Below, piece after piece: positions 1 through 6,636 of a stretch of DNA of 9,309 nucleotides (positions within the stretch are counted from its first letter, which is position 1; every line of letters starts with the position of its first letter). Source of the stretch: Chloroflexota bacterium (GTDB lineage: Bacteria > Chloroflexota > Chloroflexia > QHBQ01 > JADMIH01); contig JADMIH010000150.1 of NCBI GenBank assembly GCA_015478675.1, forward strand, positions 1-9,309, in the 5' to 3' direction. A program made the position numbers and the translations under genes. The notes beneath the pieces are model-generated. The model worked only from the letters and a program-made list of their open reading frames with translations. It was not told where the DNA came from and ran no database searches.

Positions 1-148
1 CATCCACGTGGCCTTGAGCCTGCGCTAGGTTAGAAGCCCCGGCAGCGAGAGGCCGCAGGATGCCCCCTGACCCCAGCAGCAAGGTGCCCAGCAGCAAAGA
101 AGCCAGGTAGGAGGCCCGTAACACTTTCAAGAATGACGCTTTGCCCAT
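1..148 (-). CDS. Exported protein of unknown function, 5' part only
   Basis: The first 49 codons of a minus-strand gene lie here and the rest runs off the left edge. The ATG at 148-146 follows a perfect AGGAGG (161-156) with a 7-nt spacer, which fixes the start. The translation begins MGKASFLKVLRASY, then has a hydrophobic stretch of Leu, Gly and Ala at about residues 14-27. An Ala-rich segment ends in Ala-Gln-Ala-Gln near residues 43-46. This is a signal peptide with a plausible signal peptidase I site, or a signal-anchor segment, so the product is probably exported. The frame is open to the edge. No mature domain is visible, so the function cannot be assigned. It is divergent from ada, and the two genes share a 209-bp upstream region. 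Confidence 0.75.
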   Translation of the reverse strand, partial: MGKASFLKVLRASYLASLLLGTLLLGSGGILRPLAAGASNLAQAQGHVD

Positions 149-201
149 AACAGATCCTCCTGATGTATATACGCAGGGGACGTTGACAGCGTCGCAACTA
201 T

Positions 202-207
202 ATTATA
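202..207 (-). promoter_or_regulatory. Candidate -10 element for the leftmost gene
   Basis: Read on the minus strand this is a perfect TATAAT. It lies about 54 bp upstream of the ATG at 148 and would give a leader of about 47 nt. No good TTGACA-like -35 hexamer sits 16-18 bp upstream, so the call rests on the -10 element and its position. Confidence 0.4.
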
Positions 208-261
208 CACCTTCTTACTCATCTGCCTACCAGATCGGTACTTTGGTGCACAAGAAGCGGA

Positions 262-291
262 TAGACTTCACCTGCCCTCTGAGGTTATTAT
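262..291 (+). promoter_or_regulatory. Possible promoter of ada and the two membrane genes
   Basis: TAGACT (262-267) and TATTAT (286-291) are 18 bp apart and resemble sigma-70-type -35 and -10 hexamers, with four and five matches to consensus. They lie about 66 bp upstream of the ada start. No convincing Ada box, the methylated-Ada binding site known from Escherichia coli, was found. Methylation-dependent autoregulation therefore remains only a family-based expectation. Confidence 0.3.
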
Positions 292-357
292 GGAAGCATA
301 CGATAATAAAAGATAGGCAGGCGGCTCTCGCCAGCCAGAGAAGAAGGAAAGCAAGAT

Positions 358-1449
358 ATGTTGGCTACGCAAGAAGAAGCAAAATGGCGCTCTGTGCTCG
401 ACAGAGACAAGAATGCCGATGGTGCGTTCGTTTACGCGGTACGCTCTACAGGCGTCTATTGCCGCCCATCGTGCCCATCCAGGCGGCCACAACGACAGCA
501 GGTGTTATTCTTTGCTCAGCCGCGCGCAGCCGAGCAAGCAGGCTTTCGGCCATGCTTGCGTTGCAAACCGATAGGGCTGAAAGAAGACGACCCCAACGTA
601 GAGATAATAGAGCAGGTACGCAGCTTTATAGAACAGCATCTGCTAGAGGAAAGGGCACCCACCCTCGCGGAGATGGGCGCGCACGCGAATACAAGCCCTT
701 ACCACCTGCAACGCACCTTCAAGCGCATCATGGGCGTCACGCCGCGCCAGTATGCCCATGCCTGCCGCGTAGCTATACTCAAGAAAGAGCTCAAAAAAGG
801 AGAGAGTGTGACAAAAGCGCTTTACGAAGCGGGATACAGTTCCAGCAGCCGCCTTTATGAGCAAGCCCCCTCACAGCTTGGTATGACGCCCGCTACTTAT
901 CGCCAGGGAGGAGCCGGAATGCAGATCAGCTATGCAATAGTAGATAGTCCGCTTGGCCGCCTGCTGGTCGCCGCCACTACGATGGGAGTATGCGCTGTAA
1001 GTATCGGTGGGGATGACAGCGCGCTGGAAGCGGAAGTCAATGCCGAGTATCCAGCGGCGCAAATCAGCAGAGATGAGGCGAGGCTGGCCCCATATGTCAA
1101 CGCGATCTTGAACCACCTGCAAGGCACGCACCCTCACCTGGACCTTCCTCTTGATGTGCAAGCAACAGCTTTCCAGATGCGCGTCTGGGATGAGCTTAGA
1201 AAGATACCCTACGGCGACACCCGCTCGTACAGTGAGGTGGCTCAGGCGATAGGAGAGCCAGGCGCCGTCAGGGCTGTAGCGCGGGCCTGTGCCACCAACA
1301 GAGTGGCTCTGGTAATCCCGTGCCATCGAGTCATCGCCAGGGGTGGCAAGCTGAATGGCTACCGCTGGAGTATCGAGCGCAAGCGCGCCCTGCTTGAGAT
1401 GGAGAAAGAGCGCAGCGATACCCCGGCCCCGGGCGCAAAAGGCTCATAG
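358..1449 (+). CDS. ada: Bifunctional Ada: methylphosphotriester / O6-alkylguanine-DNA methyltransferase and AraC-type regulator
   Basis: The product has 363 residues, close to the 354 of E. coli Ada, and the full domain order is present. The N-terminal Ada metal-binding domain (about 8-71) has the four zinc cysteines Cys35, Cys39, Cys66 and Cys69 in the contexts YCRPSC and RPCLRC. Cys35 matches E. coli Cys38, which accepts methyl groups from phosphotriesters. An AraC-type helix-turn-helix region follows at about 82-183. The C-terminal O6-alkylguanine methyltransferase (about 188-350) carries the active-site motif IPCHRV with acceptor Cys322. The protein repairs alkylated DNA by irreversible self-alkylation. 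In characterised relatives, methylated Ada also activates alkylation-response genes. The ATG at 358 follows GAAGGA (343-348) at 9 nt. The stop is 1 nt before the next start, so the downstream membrane genes are probably co-transcribed, which is unusual company for ada. Confidence 0.96.
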   Translation: MLATQEEAKWRSVLDRDKNADGAFVYAVRSTGVYCRPSCPSRRPQRQQVLFFAQPRAAEQAGFRPCLRCKPIGLKEDDPNVEIIEQVRSFIEQHLLEERAPTLAEMGAHANTSPYHLQRTFKRIMGVTPRQYAHACRVAILKKELKKGESVTKALYEAGYSSSSRLYEQAPSQLGMTPATYRQGGAGMQISYAIVDSPLGRLLVAATTMGVCAVSIGGDDSALEAEVNAEYPAAQISRDEARLAPYVNAILNHLQGTHPHLDLPLDVQATAFQMRVWDELRKIPYGDTRSYSEVAQAIGEPGAVRAVARACATNRVALVIPCHRVIARGGKLNGYRWSIERKRALLEMEKERSDTPAPGAKGS

Positions 1450-1450
1450 A

Positions 1451-2836
1451 TTGTCACAGCCACGAACGCGCCGGAGCTTGCGCACCGCCGCAGGGTGGCT
1501 CACAGCTGTCAACGTCGCTCTGGCAGCGGCCCAGCTGCTACTTTTCGCGCCTATCGTGGCGGGCGGACGCTCCGCTGACCTGATAGACTCACCTTTTGGC
1601 TCGCTCTTGCGCGCAGATGGCTTATCCCTCGTCTTCGGGGTGGCGGGGAGCCTGGCTATGGCGGTAGCAAGTGCGAACGTGGAAGGCGCTCCGGCGACGC
1701 TTTCTGTCATACTGATGCCGGTAGGGATGCTCAGTGTGGCCTATGCTCGTAGCCCCTGGCTCCTCTATCTGGGCTGGGAAGTAACGGGGCTAGGCATCTG
1801 GCAGGCGCTACGTTCCACTCGGCCCTGTAACGCCAGCAACCGCGTCGGCTTCGCGCTGCACGCAGCAGGTTGGCCGCTCCTCTTGTTGCTTCTCATTGGA
1901 GTTATACCGCCCTTCGCCCCTCCACCTGGTGGGGCATCCCAAGTCTGGCCCGTGCCGGTCGCGGCGACGCTAGGCGTTGTATCTATGATCAGGTCAGGCT
2001 GCTGGCCTTTTAGCGGCTGGCTGCGATATGCAAGCGCCCATATTGAACTCGCGCAACGAAGGCTCGTGGCGATATACTCGATCTCAGCCCCGTATCTGCT
2101 GGCAAAGGCGCTTATAGCCGCGCGCTGGGATGCTTACGGCATCTGGGCTTTGACGCTCCTCGGTACGATTGCGCTATTGGCAGCATCCTATCAGGCTGTG
2201 GTATCAGACCCCGGTTGGCGCGCTGCGCCTATCCCGGCGCTTGTGGCAGCAGCTATAACAGGCTTTGGGTTGGCATCAGGCTCACCGCTGGCGGCAGGAG
2301 GGGCTCTGGCGATTACTCTCACAGCCATTGTATGGTCATCTACGAGTGACACACTCAGAGGCAACAGCCTACTGCTACTTCTCGGCGGCTTCGCGGGGCT
2401 CTGGCTCATCGCCCAGGGTGCGCTCAACCTCGGCTACGGGCTTATAACGGCGATCCTCCTCCCCGCGGTGCTTCTCCTGGCAGTCGCCACGTGGGAAAGA
2501 CCGGGTATAGAAACTGAACACTCCGGCGGGCGGCAAATTGGCCCACTGCTTGGGCTTATACTTCTCACTCTGGCTGCCATCTACCCGCAGGCGCTCATAG
2601 ACTTTGCTGTGCGTCCTGCTGTAGGGGCTATGGCAGGGGGAGTTGGTGTACCCAGGCTGTTGGAGAGCGGCCCGGATGTGGGGCTGCTGGTAAGATCGCC
2701 GCAGGAGACCCTTCTGGCCGCTCTGCCCGCCACCGGCACAGCCCTCGCTGTCTTTCTGGCCTTCGCCGTGCTCTACTGGCTCAAGCGGCTGGCCCGAGTC
2801 TCAGAAGGTGAAGAGACGGAAGCCCAGAGAGAATGA
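1451..2836 (+). CDS. Multi-spanning membrane protein resembling complex I antiporter-like subunits (NuoL/M/N, MrpA/D)
   Basis: I place the start at TTG 1451. It lies 1 nt after the ada stop and has AAGG (1439-1442) 8 nt upstream. The frame extends upstream to an ATG at 1355, but only inside the ada coding sequence. The 461-residue product is extremely hydrophobic, with about 10-13 membrane segments. Several features recall the Proton_antipo_M family: ADGLSLVFG near residue 55, Trp-Glu at 109-110 in a helix (the FELM/WE glutamate of NuoM-type subunits), and WPFSGWLRYA at 185-194, which matches the 'PFHTWLPDA' signature. Lys219 could correspond to a conserved membrane lysine. Arg181 occurs where the usual motif has Lys, and the Pro-Asp-Ala of the signature is lost, so the protein is divergent. 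Family members move protons or sodium ions, but transport is inferred here. No other complex I subunit gene is nearby. It overlaps the next gene by ATGA. Confidence 0.65.
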   Translation: MSQPRTRRSLRTAAGWLTAVNVALAAAQLLLFAPIVAGGRSADLIDSPFGSLLRADGLSLVFGVAGSLAMAVASANVEGAPATLSVILMPVGMLSVAYARSPWLLYLGWEVTGLGIWQALRSTRPCNASNRVGFALHAAGWPLLLLLLIGVIPPFAPPPGGASQVWPVPVAATLGVVSMIRSGCWPFSGWLRYASAHIELAQRRLVAIYSISAPYLLAKALIAARWDAYGIWALTLLGTIALLAASYQAVVSDPGWRAAPIPALVAAAITGFGLASGSPLAAGGALAITLTAIVWSSTSDTLRGNSLLLLLGGFAGLWLIAQGALNLGYGLITAILLPAVLLLAVATWERPGIETEHSGGRQIGPLLGLILLTLAAIYPQALIDFAVRPAVGAMAGGVGVPRLLESGPDVGLLVRSPQETLLAALPATGTALAVFLAFAVLYWLKRLARVSEGEETEAQRE

Positions 2837-3552
2837 GCCTGGACCTCTCCCTCTTTTCAGATTGGACCCTGGCGCTGCTGCCGCGCCTTTTTATCTACCC
2901 TGGCGGACTGTGGATGCTGGCCGCTCTACTCGTCTTGCGCCTGGGGGTGGATGGCATAGAATGGCTCAAGCTTGCTTCGCTAGCCCGTGATTTGAGCCAA
3001 GCCAACCTGCTTGCGCTTGCCACAGCCTGGGCTGCACTACCTTTGCTACCACTCCCCGGCGCAGCGCCTCTGCCACTTCCCGCTGATACTTTCTCCCTAG
3101 CGGGGCTGATCGCGCTGTCGCTGTCGGCGGATGTGCTTTGGGGACACAAGCAGGATCGTCAGGACGCACTGGCAGGGGTGGCGGTCACGCTGGCGATCAT
3201 GGCTCCGGTGGCGGGTAGGCGCGCACTACTCACTACATCAGGCACACCTTCGCTCGCCGACTGGCTCTCTCTGCTGGCTGTGGGTGTTGGGCTTGCGAAG
3301 CTGGCGCGCCCCTCTGGGAGGGATTTGGCAGGCAGCGTGCGCTGGCTGGCGTGGCTTGGCCTGGGGGCAGCGCCTCTTTGGGGTGTTACTCCCACGCTAT
3401 CGGCTCTATGGGTAAGCCTGGCTTATGCGGTCGCCATTCTTGTGGTTGCTGTTGTAACGAGGCTCTTTGGCAAGGAGGCGACAGGTAGATGGGCGCTTGC
3501 TACAACGTGGTCTCTGGCGGCGCTATCGCTGGTTGCGGCACTGTTGCGGTAG
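2833..3552 (+). CDS. Integral membrane protein, partner of the upstream NuoL/M-like protein
   Basis: The ATG at 2833 overlaps the previous stop codon in the 4-nt arrangement ATGA, a standard sign of translational coupling. The two proteins are therefore probably made together and may form one complex. The 239-residue product has about six hydrophobic segments separated by short charged loops, for example GHKQDRQD at 104-111 and RPSGRDLAGSVR at 159-170. It has no cleavable signal peptide and no clear catalytic motif. Its pairing with an antiporter-like subunit and its general shape suggest a NuoH/HyfC-like or other small membrane-arm subunit, but I see no diagnostic motif, so this is only a guess. 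The last 53 bp overlap, on the opposite strand, the 3' end of the phospholipase D-family gene. Confidence 0.7.
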   Translation: MSLDLSLFSDWTLALLPRLFIYPGGLWMLAALLVLRLGVDGIEWLKLASLARDLSQANLLALATAWAALPLLPLPGAAPLPLPADTFSLAGLIALSLSADVLWGHKQDRQDALAGVAVTLAIMAPVAGRRALLTTSGTPSLADWLSLLAVGVGLAKLARPSGRDLAGSVRWLAWLGLGAAPLWGVTPTLSALWVSLAYAVAILVVAVVTRLFGKEATGRWALATTWSLAALSLVAALLR

Positions 3553-4642
3553 TCACAGGACCCACGCCATCACCGCCTGAGCCGTATTTAGCCATCAGGC
3601 TGTATATGTACTGGCGGTAGGTATCGGCAAGGGCAGGAGACTGAATAATAAGCACATTCTCCGCGTTCTGCTGGGCATGGCGCGAAAAGTTGTACGACCC
3701 GGTGATCACCGTGTCGTCTATCACCATCACCTTGTTATGCATGAAGTCGTGCTTGCTGGTGGGGCTGTATGGTGTGCTCTTCTTGCCTGCAAGATGGCCG
3801 TAGTCCACTATCCCCTGGAAAGCGCCTATCTTCCAGAGGTTAGCCGGAACCATCTTCCACTGGTACTGCACCCCCTGCATCTGGGTTCTATCGTATATCC
3901 CTTCGAGAGGCACGCCGCGTTGCGCCAGCCCCTGCAACGCGTCTATTATCTTACCCGATGTGACAACGACAGCGGCGATAGTGACTCGCTCTTTCGCGGA
4001 GGCTACCATGTCGGCGATTGCCCCGTCTATCCACTCGCCTTCTGTTGGAGCAAAATCAACTCGCACCTGAGCGGGCTGCCCCTTGTACTGCAATGTGTCC
4101 CGGTCGCTGTCTAGCACGCCCGAAGTAGTGATATTGCTGTCTATCCACAGCTCATCGAAATCCTGCGTGTAGGCTCCGGCGAGGCGCTGTGAGCGCAAAG
4201 TAATGATGTTGCTCTCCTGTAGGGTCCAGCTATCATCAGTGAAGTTGACGGAGCCTGTCCAGATTCTGGCGGCTGGCGTGCCCGCGTCAATAACAATGTA
4301 CTTGTCGTGCATCAGGGCGCGGTAGCCCTCTATCGCCTTTGAGGGCAAGCCCGTAGAGGTGACGAACTGTGGGGTGCTCATATCGCAGGCGTCAGCGTCC
4401 GGCTCGGCAATCTGATCCTGCTGGGAGCCTGCATCGTAGGCAATCCTTATCTGCACCCCAGCATTTGCGCGCTCTCGCAATGCGCCGACCACTATCTCCC
4501 GCACGCCGTCGCACAGGTTGAAAGAGTAGATAGCCAGGTCAATGGTTCTGGTCGCTGTGCTGATGAAGCTCGCGAGCCGGGTGGCTACACTCTCAGCGCT
4601 CTGGCACCCCTCGCAAAGGAAAAAGACTTCTATGTCGTCCAT
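3500..4642 (-). CDS. Phospholipase D-family protein with two HKD motifs
   Basis: The 380-residue product carries two complete HxKxxxxD motifs. One is HDKYIVID with His112, Lys114 and Asp119, followed by GSVNFT. The other is HNKVMVID with His302, Lys304 and Asp309, followed by GSYNFS. Both catalytic halves are thus intact in one chain. The family forms a phospho-histidine intermediate and includes phospholipases, cardiolipin synthases, nucleases and transphosphatidylases. The sequence does not say which applies here. There is no signal peptide or membrane helix, so the protein is probably cytoplasmic, which fits a nuclease or a peripheral membrane enzyme. Cys10 and Cys13 form a CEGC pair near the N-terminus. 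The tail after residue 356 is Pro/Thr-rich. The ATG at 4642 lies inside the end of the upstream gene and follows AGGTGG (4654-4649) at 6 nt. The two genes overlap by 13 nt and are probably coupled. Confidence 0.88.
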   Translation of the reverse strand: MDDIEVFFLCEGCQSAESVATRLASFISTATRTIDLAIYSFNLCDGVREIVVGALRERANAGVQIRIAYDAGSQQDQIAEPDADACDMSTPQFVTSTGLPSKAIEGYRALMHDKYIVIDAGTPAARIWTGSVNFTDDSWTLQESNIITLRSQRLAGAYTQDFDELWIDSNITTSGVLDSDRDTLQYKGQPAQVRVDFAPTEGEWIDGAIADMVASAKERVTIAAVVVTSGKIIDALQGLAQRGVPLEGIYDRTQMQGVQYQWKMVPANLWKIGAFQGIVDYGHLAGKKSTPYSPTSKHDFMHNKVMVIDDTVITGSYNFSRHAQQNAENVLIIQSPALADTYRQYIYSLMAKYGSGGDGVGPVTTATVPQPAIAPPETTL

Positions 4643-4998
4643 GGGCCACCACCTTTGGTATCCGCATTATCAGGGTTTTGCTTGTCAACGCTATCAACAC
4701 TTCGCTTGCTGCGGTCAACTACGAAGAATTGCAGGCCCAGCAAGCCGAGAAAGGCAAAGGCGAAGAAGAAGATGATTGTCAGGTCCTGGGCATCAAAGGT
4801 TGCAAAATCGCTGTACGAGCGATACGCAATAATCAAGCCAACGGCGACCATACCAAAGGGCACGTAAGGCCGGCGCGCGGTGGAGTCATCTCTGCGCGAC
4901 ATGCGCACCAGCATCGCCACGCCCCCAACAGCGAGCATAAGGCCCAGGAGCACAAGAAATATCTGTAAAGGCTGCAAAGCTCCTCTTTCCGGGGACAA
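4630..4998 (-). CDS. Small three-helix membrane protein of unknown function
   Basis: The frame encodes up to 122 residues with three hydrophobic segments at about 11-31, 44-59 and 73-94, then a polar, charged C-terminal tail. I recognise no family. The start is uncertain because the first in-frame ATG falls within the first helix. TTG at 4998 has only GGA-type complementarity upstream and lies inside an 11-bp palindrome. TTG at 4977 (115 residues) follows AGAGGAG with only 1 nt of spacing. The gene begins about 27 nt after the S41 protease stop and overlaps the phospholipase D-family start by 13 nt, so it sits in the middle of a probable three-gene operon. The polar tail could be a docking site for the soluble PLD-family protein, but this is inferred from linkage only. 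Confidence 0.65.
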   Translation of the reverse strand: MSPERGALQPLQIFLVLLGLMLAVGGVAMLVRMSRRDDSTARRPYVPFGMVAVGLIIAYRSYSDFATFDAQDLTIIFFFAFAFLGLLGLQFFVVDRSKRSVDSVDKQNPDNADTKGGGPWTT

Positions 4999-5013
4999 GC
5001 CAGCTTGTCCCCG
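4990..5013. repeat. Perfect 11-bp inverted repeat between the protease and the small membrane gene
   Basis: CGGGGACAAGC (4990-5000) and GCTTGTCCCCG (5003-5013) are perfect reverse complements separated by CA. There is no T-run on either side, so it is not a typical intrinsic terminator. It could be an RNA hairpin that tunes expression of the downstream genes, a protein-binding palindrome, or a dispersed REP-like element. Confidence 0.75.
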
Positions 5014-5024
5014 ACCCCTGACTG

Positions 5025-6446
5025 CTAGCGCCCGCTTTGTATCAGGCTGAGGGCACGATCAAGCTGCGGGTCTTTGTTGTCCTGGTAGTCCTTCTCAGTG
5101 CGCACTACCACCACATCCGGAGTAAGGCCGCGATCAGTCAGGCTGGGCACCAGGGGCTGGGCCTCGGCGGTAGCGGTGGCGGCGGCAGGGGGCGCTGTAG
5201 CTTGCGGGGTAGGCGTAAAGGTGGGCAGTGGCAGAGGCGTGCCGTTAGGGTCGGGCGTAGGTGTGCGCTTGGGGTTTATATCTCGCTTATTGGGTGTAAG
5301 CCAGTGAGCGAAGGTGATGCGCGCGCTCGACCCATCGGAGAGGGTGTGAACGCGCTGCTCCGAACCTTTGCCGAAAGTTTGCTCACCCACCAGTTTAGCG
5401 CGCCCGTAGTCCTGGAGTGCGCCGGAGACAAGCTCAGAGGCAGAGGCGGTGCCGCCATTGACCAGCACTACCAGAGGCATATCGAGCAGCTTTGGCCCGT
5501 TGGAGATGACCGCCTGGGGTATATCCTGCGAGTGGTCTGCCTTGCGCGACTCGTAGAAAGCAACCTTGCCTTCCGGCAAGAAGCGCCCAAGCATCTCCTG
5601 AGCATCAGTTACCCAACCGCCGCCGTTATTACGCAGGTCAAGTATGATGCCTTTTACATTCTTGCTCTGGGCATCCTGCAACGCCTGGTCAAATTCAGGC
5701 GTGGTCTTGTCGCCGAAGATACTCACGGTGATCAGGTCAATATTGCCATCGAGCATCTTCGTTGTAACCGCTGGCACGTCAATGCTGGCGCGAGTTAGCT
5801 CTACGCTGAAGGGCGGTGCGCTGCCACGCACCAGTGTGAGGCGCACTTTTGTGCCTGCCGTTCCCCTTATCAGGGCGGATATCTGGTCGGTGCTCATCCT
5901 GGTGATGTCGCGCCCGTCAACAGCAATGATGATGTCCTTAGCGCGTAAACCCGCCTTCTCAGCAGGGGTGTTAGGGATAGGCGAGACCACAGTAGGGAGG
6001 TTGTTGCGTATCTCAAAGTAGACGCCTACGCCCTCGAAGTTGCCCTGCATCGTGCTTTGCACGCTGGCGGCTTCTTGTGGTGTCAGGAACATAGAGAAGT
6101 CATCGCCCAGCGACTGCATCATCCCTTTGGTTGCGCCGTAGATCATCTTCTGGCTGTCAGTAGGAGCGTAATAAAACTCATCCTGTACAGCGTTATAGGT
6201 CTCCCAGAAAGACTTCATCTGAGCATCGAGATTAGCGGGCGCTGTTGCAGGGGGCGCGCTCGTCTGAGCCGCGCTGCTTTGCGGCGTGGTGGAAGCTTTG
6301 ATCGGGCTTTGCACTGCCACAGGCGTGGTCCGCGCCTGGCCCGTCAGGTACATAGTACCCGCGCCTAGTCCATAAGCGCTGAAAGCCACAACAACCAGAA
6401 GCAAGACATATAGCCACTTTCTTCTCTTGCCGCTACCATTATCCAT
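5025..6446 (-). CDS. S41-family C-terminal processing peptidase (CtpA/Prc type), membrane-anchored
   Basis: The 473-residue product begins with a short basic segment and a membrane helix at about 11-35, then a Pro/Thr/Ala-rich linker at about 38-72. The helix may be a signal-anchor, so the enzyme acts outside the membrane. A PDZ domain occupies about 133-220. The S41 protease domain follows, with LDLRNNGGG at 269-277, Ser335 in GGTASASE, Lys360 in TFGKG and Gln364. The spacing Ser+25=Lys, +4=Gln matches the catalytic triad of Bacillus subtilis CtpB. Such enzymes cut protein substrates near their C-termini in maturation or quality control. Between WLTPNKRDIN (382-391) and GLTPDVVV (440-447) lies a Pro/Thr/Ala-rich insertion of about 45 residues. 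Relatives have only a short loop there. The ATG at 6446 follows AGGAGA (6457-6452) at 5 nt. It is probably the first gene of an operon with the next two minus-strand genes. Confidence 0.93.
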   Translation of the reverse strand: MDNGSGKRRKWLYVLLLVVVAFSAYGLGAGTMYLTGQARTTPVAVQSPIKASTTPQSSAAQTSAPPATAPANLDAQMKSFWETYNAVQDEFYYAPTDSQKMIYGATKGMMQSLGDDFSMFLTPQEAASVQSTMQGNFEGVGVYFEIRNNLPTVVSPIPNTPAEKAGLRAKDIIIAVDGRDITRMSTDQISALIRGTAGTKVRLTLVRGSAPPFSVELTRASIDVPAVTTKMLDGNIDLITVSIFGDKTTPEFDQALQDAQSKNVKGIILDLRNNGGGWVTDAQEMLGRFLPEGKVAFYESRKADHSQDIPQAVISNGPKLLDMPLVVLVNGGTASASELVSGALQDYGRAKLVGEQTFGKGSEQRVHTLSDGSSARITFAHWLTPNKRDINPKRTPTPDPNGTPLPLPTFTPTPQATAPPAAATATAEAQPLVPSLTDRGLTPDVVVVRTEKDYQDNKDPQLDRALSLIQSGR

Positions 6447-6561
6447 TGACTTCTCCTAAAAGTGCATGTGCGGAAACGGGACAGCGAAACCCTCAAGGGC
6501 AGGGTTGAATATTACACAAAATGCCACGCCGGACACTCAGCGCCCGATAGCGTGACGCCTC

Positions 6562-6591
6562 ATTATACCCAAATTGCCGAGCAAGGGGCAA
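6562..6591 (-). promoter_or_regulatory. Candidate promoter of the S41 protease operon
   Basis: On the minus strand TTGCCC (6591-6586) and TATAAT (6567-6562) are separated by 18 bp. The -10 is perfect and the -35 matches TTGACA at four of six positions. The leader would be about 108 nt. The core is flanked by 8-bp inverted arms, ACGCCTCA (6555-6562) and TGAGGCGT (6601-6608), which could be operator half-sites. Confidence 0.55.
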
Positions 6592-6636
6592 ACGGACTCG
6601 TGAGGCGTGATTTGACCAAGCTCTGTTGGCGCCTGC

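Noticed and set aside
141..860. A 239-codon plus-strand open frame overlapping the start of ada
   Set aside because: It lies mostly inside ada in another frame, is Arg-rich with no domain, and has no ribosome binding site. The ada frame has an unmistakable protein family match.
871..1326. A 151-codon minus-strand open frame inside ada
   Set aside because: It is antisense to the conserved methyltransferase domain and gives no recognisable protein.
3677..4114. A 145-codon plus-strand open frame opposite the PLD-family gene
   Set aside because: It is antisense to the HKD-containing coding sequence and its translation has no coherent features.
4990..5013. Intrinsic terminator after the S41 protease gene
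   Set aside because: The stem is strong but no T-run follows on either strand, and closely spaced genes continue downstream in the same orientation.
5037..5798. A 253-codon plus-strand open frame opposite the S41 protease
   Set aside because: The minus strand encodes the full PDZ and S41 motifs. The antisense product is Gly/Arg-rich with no family features.
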